DNA from: Verrucomicrobiota bacterium
GTDB lineage: Bacteria > Verrucomicrobiota > Verrucomicrobiia > Limisphaerales > UBA9464
DNA: 9,865 bases
Direction of reading: 5' to 3'
NCBI GenBank assembly: GCA_026397675.1
Contig: JAPLUH010000388.1
Location: 1-9,865, forward strand
Shown here: piece by piece, positions 1 to 6,402 of the stretch
Position numbering within the stretch: position 1 is the stretch's first letter
Layout of the letters: each line of letters opens with the position of its first letter
Translations under genes and position numbers: made by a program
Notes under the pieces: model-generated
Seen by the model: only the letters and a program-made list of their open reading frames with translations
Database searches by the model: none
Told to the model about the DNA's origin: nothing

Positions 1-419
1 CCACGGTCTACCTCCAGCGAGCCGATGTGCACCACATCGGGGGTGACCCGGCGGTGACGGCGCAACAGTGCGGCGATCCGCGCCATCAATTCACCGATCC
101 CAAAGGGCTTGGTAACGTAATCGTCAGCCCCGAGATTCAGCCCCCGGACCACTTGGGCTTCTTCGCCCAAAGCCGTCAGCATGACCACGGGTATCTCAAG
201 ACCATCGGCACGGATCCGGCGACACACCTCATGACCCGACAAGCCGGGCAGCATGAGATCTAGCAGCACCAGGTCGGGCCGCACGGTTCGCGCCAATTCT
301 AAACCCTGATGGCCGTCACTCGCCGAGCGCACCTCGTAGCCGGCGCGTTGAAGATTGTCGCGCAGGCCAAAGAGGATGGCGGCGTCATCCTCGATCACCA
401 AAATGAGTTCAGGTTTCAT
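1..419 (-). CDS. OmpR/PhoB-type response regulator, C-terminus cut by window edge
   Basis: Reading the minus strand from the ATG at 419-417 gives 139 residues that run off the window, with no stop. They form a complete receiver domain: the acidic pocket E10-D11-D12, phosphoacceptor D54 in LVLLDLMLPG, conserved T82 in VVMLTA, and K104 in DDYVTKPF. The linker after helix 5 (ELMARIAALLRRHRR) is typical of OmpR/PhoB regulators, so a winged-helix DNA-binding domain is expected beyond the edge; it is not visible here. The start codon lies inside the end of the upstream histidine kinase gene (11-bp overlap, 409-419). This indicates translational coupling and makes the kinase the likely phosphodonor. 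Target genes cannot be read from the sequence. The receiver assignment is firm; the OmpR subclass is inferred from the linker and the LMLPG signature. Confidence 0.93.
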   Translation of the reverse strand, partial: MKPELILVIEDDAAILFGLRDNLQRAGYEVRSASDGHQGLELARTVRPDLVLLDLMLPGLSGHEVCRRIRADGLEIPVVMLTALGEEAQVVRGLNLGADDYVTKPFGIGELMARIAALLRRHRRVTPDVVHIGSLEVDR

Positions 420-2334
420 AGGTACGCTCGGAGTCATCGGAAACCACCGGGACATGGATGGCGAAGCGACTGCCCTCGCCCGGGGTCGTCTCCACCTCCA
501 CCCGACCTCCATGAGCGTCGACGATGGACTTCACGATATGGAGACCTAGACCCGCGCCGGTGACCGAATTCCCGGTTCCTTCAGCGCGGTAGAATTTCTC
601 GAAGATGCGGGACCGCTGCCGAGGGTCGAAGCCCCGGCCATTGTCGATGACCGCAAAGCAAAGGGTGGAGCCAGACTGGGTGACGGTGAGCAAGATGCGC
701 TTATCGGCACCGGTATATTTGTGGGCGTTCTCGAGCAGGTTCAACAACGCGGTGGTGAGCGACGGAACATCGGCCTGAATCATGGGTAGCTCACGAGCGA
801 TCTCGGTGCGGAAGTCGCAGCCCGGAGACGCAAATCGTGGCTCGACGCTGCGCACCGCGGCCTCGACCACGGTTTCCGGAGCCGTGGGCTGGAAGTCGTA
901 GTTCATGCCGCCGCGTTCCAGTCGGGCGAAGGTGAGGTAGTCGTCGACCAAGCGGCCCAGTCGGAGCGTCTCACGAGAGACGACTTCCAAATAGGCTCGG
1001 GTTCGATCGGGTTGCGGATTGGGGTCGGACACGAGCGTCTCGATGAGCATCCGAATCGAAGTCATAGGAGTGCGCAATTCGTGGGAGATGGTGGTCAGGA
1101 AGTCATGGCGCACCTCGGTCAGGCGGACACGCTGCAAGAAACGTCGCACCGCCAAGACGCTCAGGACCGCTCCGAGGATCACCGCGCTGGCCGCCGAGGC
1201 GATTTGGAGGGCGGCTTGTCTGCGGGCCGATCCGGCCAGTTCGGCCGTGGCCACCGAGGTGTCGAGCCGCAATGCCCAGCCCGGTAGCACCGAACCGATG
1301 GACGCCTGCAAATCCCCCACTCCCGAGACCGGATTCCCCTGGGTCACTAATTGCGCCCGGTATCCCTGCAGCCCCAGCGAGTGATTGACCCGGGCTTCCA
1401 ATTCTCCATGAAGGCGCTCCCTACGGTACAACCAGATCACGCCCCCGCCCGGTGCCGGCACCAGCCAGATCTCCTGGCTCGGGCCGTCGCCCGAGAGGCG
1501 CACTGTCTTCGCACTGGGTTGATCTCGGTCTGGCTTGCCCTTCAACTCCTGGATGACCGCCAACCCGAGCACTTCGGCCGACTCGGTGGTTAAACGGGCA
1601 CGGGCCCCGAGTCGCTGGAGTTCGCGCCACAAGAACAATCGCTGACTGGCGGGCATCAGCGGGGCCGCATGCCGAGTAACCCGACGAGCCAGCGACTCAA
1701 GGGTGGGCTCGAACCGTGCATCCTGCCGGGACAGTTGCTGGAGTGCAGCCAACTCAATGGAGGGGAGATACAAACGGCCGGAAGGGGAGCGGCTTCCTTC
1801 GAGCCCTTGCTCGACCCACTGAGCCGCCAATCCCAAATAAGCTTCGCCCATCGACTGCGTCAGGAGACGTTGGTGGAAGGCACCCATCAAGGCCTCTCCC
1901 CGAACATCAGCCTCCGGCGGATCGATCACACCGACGGCGGGCGCGGGATACAGCGGGGTCCCGTCTGCGGCCAAGACCAACAAACCGTCCGGAGCCCCCT
2001 CTGGGGGTGCCCCTTCCCCGATATCACCGAGGAGATCCCGAAATACCACTCCCGCCTCTGAAACCTCGGGCGGAGTCTGGTGGCCCGCGCGGGACCCGCG
2101 TGCCTTCAATTCGACGTCGAGCGTCCGAATGGCTTCCTCGAGCCGGAACCGGTGCAAGGTTTGCAGTTCTTGAGTCCAATCCCGGCGATCGCGATCGAGG
2201 GTGCGGACCGTAGTCCAGACCCAGGCCACCGCCGGAAGAGCGACAGCCAATCCGATGCCCAGCAACGAGACGAACAGTTCGCCCCGCGGCTTGAGCCGGA
2301 GCCCCAAAGAGGATGGAAACAATCGCGACAACAC
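409..2334 (-). CDS. Membrane sensor histidine kinase with large extracytoplasmic domain, no HAMP
   Basis: This 641-residue protein is predicted to sense an envelope signal and phosphorylate the overlapping downstream regulator. A first membrane segment spans about residues 19-42. An extracytoplasmic region of about 330 residues (45-372) matches no sensor domain I recognise. A second membrane segment (374-396) leads almost directly into the DHp helix, leaving no room for a HAMP linker. The catalytic core is intact: H-box SHELRTP with phosphoacceptor H418, N-box LLNLLENAHKY with N536, G1 box DNGRG (564-568), F-box around EKFYRAEG (579-586), and G2 box GAGLGL (593-598). The start is GTG; no in-frame ATG occurs before residue 150, and starting there would lose the first membrane helix. 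No clear Shine-Dalgarno sequence precedes it, so reinitiation after the TPR gene, which ends 27 bp upstream, is plausible. The kinase assignment is secure; the signal is unknown. Confidence 0.95.
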   Translation of the reverse strand: MLSRLFPSSLGLRLKPRGELFVSLLGIGLAVALPAVAWVWTTVRTLDRDRRDWTQELQTLHRFRLEEAIRTLDVELKARGSRAGHQTPPEVSEAGVVFRDLLGDIGEGAPPEGAPDGLLVLAADGTPLYPAPAVGVIDPPEADVRGEALMGAFHQRLLTQSMGEAYLGLAAQWVEQGLEGSRSPSGRLYLPSIELAALQQLSRQDARFEPTLESLARRVTRHAAPLMPASQRLFLWRELQRLGARARLTTESAEVLGLAVIQELKGKPDRDQPSAKTVRLSGDGPSQEIWLVPAPGGGVIWLYRRERLHGELEARVNHSLGLQGYRAQLVTQGNPVSGVGDLQASIGSVLPGWALRLDTSVATAELAGSARRQAALQIASAASAVILGAVLSVLAVRRFLQRVRLTEVRHDFLTTISHELRTPMTSIRMLIETLVSDPNPQPDRTRAYLEVVSRETLRLGRLVDDYLTFARLERGGMNYDFQPTAPETVVEAAVRSVEPRFASPGCDFRTEIARELPMIQADVPSLTTALLNLLENAHKYTGADKRILLTVTQSGSTLCFAVIDNGRGFDPRQRSRIFEKFYRAEGTGNSVTGAGLGLHIVKSIVDAHGGRVEVETTPGEGSRFAIHVPVVSDDSERTYET

Positions 2335-2361
2335 GAGTTCAGGATTCCAGCGGAAGGGTGT

Positions 2362-3681
2362 TCACAGCTCGTAGGGCTTGAGCAACTGACGCGCCCTCAG
2401 AAGATCTCCAGCACCCAACGTGGTGCGGACGGCGACCCAATCTTCCGCCCAACGCCGGAGTCGCTGGACACTTGGGGAATCGAGGGCGGCGGGGTTAACG
2501 GGATCGACGGAGTGGTTGCCTCCAGACTTCGGATTCGAAGGTAGCATCAACCGGCCTTCGATCCCACGAACCTGTTCGATGGCCGCCGACAGCAAGACCA
2601 TTGGATCGTTAGAGGCGTCGGTAGACTCGATGACCTGAAGGGCCTCATCGACCCCGGTGAGGACCGCAACGAGTTCCGGTCGGATTTCTTCCGGAAAATC
2701 GGACAAACCCGACACATGCAAGGTGAAGGCTCCAAAGGCGCGATTGAGCGTCCGGGAGGATTGCAGCCAAACCGCGCGGGCTTCGCGAAAGCGCCCGTCC
2801 GAAGCCCTCAACGCCACGGCGGCGGTCGATTCCTGGACCAACTTCAGGTAGCCCGCCGTGAGCGATTCTCGACCCGCACGAACGACCGGATCGGCCCACC
2901 GGGCTGCCCGACCGGCCTGTCTTCGGATCTCGACCGCATCTTCCTCAACCAAAGCTCGGGCCAGCCGATCACGACACTCCACCACGGCCGCATTGGCGTC
3001 GTCGGGCGCAAATAGCGAAGCCCGGTCGAGCATCCAAGAACGGCCCGGGCTTTGTGTCCACCCCGTGCGTATTCCCGCGGTTCTGGGACTTGCCAAAGAC
3101 GCCTCGAGCGATTCCATCGCCTGCACGGTGCGATCGACCGATTGCAAGTCTTGCCCCGAGAGCTGCCGGCGCATCATGCGTAAGGCTCCGAGCATTTCGC
3201 TAGCAACCTCGGTCGCGCTGTAGACCTCCGCATGCGTCAGGGCCCCATCCAGCACCAAGGCTAAATCACCCAAGAACAGGCGCTCGTCCTGAAACCAGCT
3301 CCGGTCGGACGGATTCGACTCTGGCGACAAGAGCAGGAGGTTGTGGGAGGCCTTCTGGGAAAACGGTTCGGTGTCTGGAAACTCCCGAAGCAGCTTGAGA
3401 AAGAGGGTGACCGCCGGAATCAGGTTGCCCTTCATCGTGTAGCAAATGCCCAGGCGATGCATCGCCTCCACACGTATCCGGTCTGGAACATCGGGTTGCT
3501 CGAGCAGTTGCTCGTGAATACGAATGGCACCGTTGTAATGGCCGAGGACCTCTTCCCGCCACGCACCTTCTTCGAGGGAGAGTTGCAGCGGCAGCGACGG
3601 GCCAGCCTCCAGCACGCAAACCATGAACCCCACGAATAAGACCCACCCCGGAATTCTTCGATAGCCGCATTGGTTCTTCAT
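2362..3681 (-). CDS. Secreted TPR-like helical-repeat protein, probable partner of the sensor kinase
   Basis: The product is 439 residues long. It has a signal-peptide-like N-terminus: basic residues (YRR), a hydrophobic core at about 12-24, then EAGPS. This predicts export, most likely to the periplasm. Residues 37-115 look like two TPR-type helical hairpins; HYNGAIRIHEQLLEQ and EAMHRLGICYTMKGNLIPAVTLFLKLLREFP have the spacing and Ala/Leu/Tyr/Pro pattern of TPRs. The rest (about 130-439) is mostly predicted helical, without a recognisable domain. TPR proteins usually serve as protein-protein interaction scaffolds. Lying 27 bp upstream of a kinase with a large periplasmic domain, this protein could be an accessory sensor or ligand-loading partner. 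That role is inferred from gene order only. The ATG start at 3681 is supported by the signal peptide directly after it, but the ribosome binding site is weak. The TPR call is moderate; no enzymatic motif was seen. Confidence 0.8.
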   Translation of the reverse strand: MKNQCGYRRIPGWVLFVGFMVCVLEAGPSLPLQLSLEEGAWREEVLGHYNGAIRIHEQLLEQPDVPDRIRVEAMHRLGICYTMKGNLIPAVTLFLKLLREFPDTEPFSQKASHNLLLLSPESNPSDRSWFQDERLFLGDLALVLDGALTHAEVYSATEVASEMLGALRMMRRQLSGQDLQSVDRTVQAMESLEASLASPRTAGIRTGWTQSPGRSWMLDRASLFAPDDANAAVVECRDRLARALVEEDAVEIRRQAGRAARWADPVVRAGRESLTAGYLKLVQESTAAVALRASDGRFREARAVWLQSSRTLNRAFGAFTLHVSGLSDFPEEIRPELVAVLTGVDEALQVIESTDASNDPMVLLSAAIEQVRGIEGRLMLPSNPKSGGNHSVDPVNPAALDSPSVQRLRRWAEDWVAVRTTLGAGDLLRARQLLKPYEL

Positions 3682-3808
3682 TGGACGGAGGAATTCCTGC
3701 CACAGCCTTGTTACCGGGCCATGACGGCCACGCTATTTCTCTCCGGACGATGGATTCAAGTGTTCCCGCTGGCCAGCCGACGCTCGGCTCTTCAATCATG
3801 CACCTACG
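3682..3808. promoter_or_regulatory. Divergent intergenic region, presumed promoters for both directions
   Basis: This is the only gap between the minus-strand signalling cassette and the plus-strand esterase gene, so promoters for both should lie here. On the minus strand, TTGAAT (about 3760-3755) with a weak TAGCGT roughly 18 bp downstream is the best sigma70-like pair I can see. It is a poor match and should be treated as tentative. The region also holds the perfect 10-bp palindromes AGGAATTCCT (3689-3698) and GCTGGCCAGC (3768-3777), and a small hairpin at 3775-3789. None can be assigned to a known regulator. Confidence 0.4.
3768..3789. repeat. Overlapping palindrome and short hairpin upstream of the esterase gene
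   Basis: GCTGGCCAGC (3768-3777) is a perfect 10-bp palindrome. It overlaps AGCCGA-CGC-TCGGCT (3775-3789), a perfect 6-bp inverted repeat with a 3-base loop. The pair ends 19 bp before the ATG of the plus-strand esterase gene, where an operator or a 5'-leader hairpin could act. Short GC-rich palindromes arise often by chance in a genome of this composition, so function is speculative. There is no T-tract after it on the plus strand, so it is not a terminator in that direction. Confidence 0.35.
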
Positions 3809-4960
3809 ATGACCCCTTGGAGATGCCTGACTGCCTGCGTGTGGAGCCTGTCGTTGGGACTGGCAGCGGCCGAACTGCACTTGTCCGCGCCACTCGATTA
3901 TCAGGTCGTTCAACGACAAACCATGAACCGAGGCACGGTCACTTTGATCGGGAACGATGGCTCGCAGGTGGATGGGGCAATTTGCCTGGAGACCCGATTC
4001 GTGGCCGACGGCCGTCCCAGCCCTTGGATCCGCAGAGATACCCCCACCTCGAAGGGACAATTCCGGTGCTCCGTGGAACTGCCCGCGGGCGGCTGGTTCC
4101 GGCTCGAGGTGCGCCAGCGGAGGGGCGACTCCGTGGTGGCCCAGACCCACATTGAACACTTGGGCATCGGCGAGGTGTTTGTGGTCACCGGACAGTCTAA
4201 TTCGGCCAACCATGGCGAGGAACTCCAGCAACCCCAGTCCGGCCTAGTGACCACCTTCGACGGCACCCGCTGGCGTCTAGCCCTGGACCCCCAACCCGGT
4301 GCTAGCGGCGGCGGCGGCAGCTTCCTGCCCCCCTTCGGCGATGCGCTGTCCCGACGGTTGGGCGTCCCGATCGGCGTCGTCTCCTGCGGCATCGGAGCCA
4401 CCAGCGTTCGCGAGTGGCTGCCGAAGGGCTCCCGCTTTCCCAATCCACCGACCCTGACAAGCCGGGTCCGCCGGCTCGACTCCGGTGAGTGGGAAAGCGA
4501 CGGCGCAGCCTTCGAAGGTCTGGTGGCTCGCATGACTCCTTTAGGTCCCGGCGGGTTCCGTGCGGTGCTCTGGCATCAGGGTGAGAGCGATGCCAACCAG
4601 GCGGATGCCTCACGAACCCTCACCGGCACCCGCTACCGGGAATACCTGAGCACCGTGATCCAAAAGTCCCGGAGCCGCATTGGCTGGGCGCCGCCGTGGT
4701 TCGTGGCGCAAGTCAGCTACCATGTGCCGGGCGATGAGGCCTCGGCCGACATCCGGGCTGCCCAGGCTTCCCTGTGGCAGGAGGGCATCGCCCTCGAAGG
4801 GCCGGACTCGGACGCCCTCAAAGGCTCCCTGCGAGATTCCGGCGGCAAGGGTGTCCACTTCAGCGGACCCGGCCTGCGTGAGCACGGCCTGCGCTGGGCC
4901 GACAAGGTCGGTGGCTGGATCAACTCACCGGCCGCGCACCGGAAACCAGCCGCTCAATAG
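3809..4960 (+). CDS. Secreted SGNH-fold sialate O-acetylesterase-like carbohydrate esterase
   Basis: This 383-residue protein begins with a signal peptide (about 1-21, ending LGLAAA before ELHLS), predicting export. An N-terminal beta-rich segment (about 22-115) precedes a SASA/SGNH hydrolase domain. Block I is TGQSNSAN with nucleophile S130. Block II is represented by the glycine in VSCGIGATSVREW (about 191-203). Block III is WHQGESDAN (255-263). The C-terminal catalytic His is probably H350 in GKGVHFSGPGLREHG. Family members remove O-acetyl groups from sialic acids or from plant or other polysaccharides; the substrate here is unknown. The position three residues before H350, often Asp in SGNH enzymes, is Lys347; the nearest Asp is D343. 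The gene is divergent from the signalling cassette and converges on the deaminase gene, with a 7-bp overlap of 3' ends that leaves no room for a conventional terminator between them. The family call is strong; the specificity is not. Confidence 0.9.
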   Translation: MTPWRCLTACVWSLSLGLAAAELHLSAPLDYQVVQRQTMNRGTVTLIGNDGSQVDGAICLETRFVADGRPSPWIRRDTPTSKGQFRCSVELPAGGWFRLEVRQRRGDSVVAQTHIEHLGIGEVFVVTGQSNSANHGEELQQPQSGLVTTFDGTRWRLALDPQPGASGGGGSFLPPFGDALSRRLGVPIGVVSCGIGATSVREWLPKGSRFPNPPTLTSRVRRLDSGEWESDGAAFEGLVARMTPLGPGGFRAVLWHQGESDANQADASRTLTGTRYREYLSTVIQKSRSRIGWAPPWFVAQVSYHVPGDEASADIRAAQASLWQEGIALEGPDSDALKGSLRDSGGKGVHFSGPGLREHGLRWADKVGGWINSPAAHRKPAAQ

Positions 4961-6402
4961 GCGATTGCCCAGCGCCGACGGGCGAACCCATAGGCGACCG
5001 GCTTCACGGCTTGAAGCTTCGAAGGCACATCGTCGCCGCCAAAACGCTCTTCGAAGGCGCGGATGTCGCGGTCGTATTCGGCCAGCAGACGCGCCTTGGC
5101 CGACTCCTCCAGGTAGGACCATTGCAGCGAGTTGCGTCCGCAGCGGACCAATTCGTCCCACGTCAGGTTGAACTCGCTCACGGCCGTCAGGTACTCGTCG
5201 GTCATCCCAGAATCCCACATCCCGGAATCGTCGGTCGATAGTCCACAGGGCACGCCCAAGCGAAGCATCTCCGGGAAGTGGTGCTGGGAATAGTCGCCCA
5301 CGTATTCCAAGAGTAGGTTGCTCACGAGGTTGATTTCCACGAAGGCCACGCCGTGCCGCAGGTGCAAAACGAGATCGTCGTCGGTAAGCACGTTGTTGCC
5401 GTGACCCAGTCGGGTGGCGCCGAGCATGAGTGTGTCGCGCATGTGGGCATTGGGTTCATCCACCTCGCCGGCATGAATCGAAAGTCCGATGCCCGAGTGC
5501 TGACGGCGCATCTTGCGATACACCTCCAAGAAACGCCGGGGGTGGCCTTTGTCGTTGTCCTCGCGGCCCTCCATGTTGATGCCCACCCAAGTGTCTCGGT
5601 GGCGAGAGACCCAGTCGTAGGCTTGCTCCACGCGCTGCACCGCATTGGGGGTAAATCGGAGCACCACGAATTGCAGGCGCAACGTGACCCCGGAAGCTCG
5701 GGCATCGGGTTGAGACAACCGTCGCTGGAGGATGCGTTGACCCTCCTCCGGATCGAGCATCGAACCATCGGCGGCCACATACAGATCGGGAATGGTCTGG
5801 GCCTCGATGTAGCGAACGCCCTCGGCCCCGTAGCGTTGCAGCGTCCGCACCATCATCTCGGCGGCGATATTCGCGTCGCGCCCCACGGCCCCGAGTCGCG
5901 GCCAAATCCGCTCGAAGAACTCCTCGCGTCCTTCGCCCGGCGCATCCAAGCGCAGCGAGTTCATCCACTCCCGGGCCTGGGCCGCCGACAGGGAATCCAG
6001 AGCCGTGTACTCGGAGCGGCGGCACTCATCCATCGCGCTCCACTGGAAAGCCGAAATCGTGGCGAAGCGGGTCCAGTCATTGGTGTCGGTGGTGCACCCG
6101 CCGGCGCGGATTCGGGTGAAAAACCGATTGGTGCCCACAATGGATCGGTTCGTGGCCACTGAGTACAAATCCTCCATGCGCCAGCAACCCCCGGCGTGAT
6201 GGTGCAAATCACCTCCCTTGGGCATGGCGTAAAGCAGGCGGTACAGCTCGCTCTTGGGGAGCGACCGCTTGAGTTCTTCGAAGCGCGTTGCAAACCCTTC
6301 AGCCCGGACCGAAAGCAAACTAGCGCAGCAAAGGCCGAGGAAAACGGCCCACCGGCGGGCGTATGAGACCCTCAGCACCGGTGATTTCAGGAAGGACTTC
6401 AT
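4954..6402 (-). CDS. Exported adenosine deaminase (ADA/ADGF-like metal-dependent deaminase)
   Basis: This 482-residue protein would hydrolyse adenosine (or a related aminopurine nucleoside) to inosine and ammonia. It carries the zinc and catalytic set of the adenosine deaminase family: PKGGDLHHHAGG with H67 and H69, SIHAGEVDEP with zinc ligand H310 and catalytic E313, RLGHG with H334, and LSTDDSGMW with D391 and D392. A signal peptide (basic YARR, hydrophobic 18-31, SVRA before EG) predicts export, unlike classical cytosolic ADA of about 340 residues. The stretch between the HxH motif and the strand YIEAQ (198-202) is about 45 residues longer than in classical ADA and contains C103 and C127, in the place where ADA2/ADGF proteins carry an inserted domain. 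The start codon overlaps the stop of the NUP gene (ATGA), so the two are co-translated. Family assignment is secure. Adenosine as substrate is likely, but other adenine nucleosides are possible. Confidence 0.93.
   Translation of the reverse strand: MKSFLKSPVLRVSYARRWAVFLGLCCASLLSVRAEGFATRFEELKRSLPKSELYRLLYAMPKGGDLHHHAGGCWRMEDLYSVATNRSIVGTNRFFTRIRAGGCTTDTNDWTRFATISAFQWSAMDECRRSEYTALDSLSAAQAREWMNSLRLDAPGEGREEFFERIWPRLGAVGRDANIAAEMMVRTLQRYGAEGVRYIEAQTIPDLYVAADGSMLDPEEGQRILQRRLSQPDARASGVTLRLQFVVLRFTPNAVQRVEQAYDWVSRHRDTWVGINMEGREDNDKGHPRRFLEVYRKMRRQHSGIGLSIHAGEVDEPNAHMRDTLMLGATRLGHGNNVLTDDDLVLHLRHGVAFVEINLVSNLLLEYVGDYSQHHFPEMLRLGVPCGLSTDDSGMWDSGMTDEYLTAVSEFNLTWDELVRCGRNSLQWSYLEESAKARLLAEYDRDIRAFEERFGGDDVPSKLQAVKPVAYGFARRRWAIAY

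Noticed and set aside
1716..2213. Plus-strand frames opposite the kinase sensor region
   Set aside because: Arg/Pro/Gly-rich translations without domains, entirely antisense to the kinase gene.
3266..4231. Minus-strand open frame of 321 codons across the TPR gene, the divergent gap and part of the esterase gene
   Set aside because: It overlaps two well-supported genes in other frames, spans their promoter region, and its translation has the Arg/Pro/His-rich look of a GC-rich shadow frame with no domain.
5353..6162. Plus-strand open frame of 269 codons opposite the deaminase gene
   Set aside because: The opposite strand encodes all deaminase catalytic motifs. This frame is antisense shadow coding, favoured by high third-position GC.
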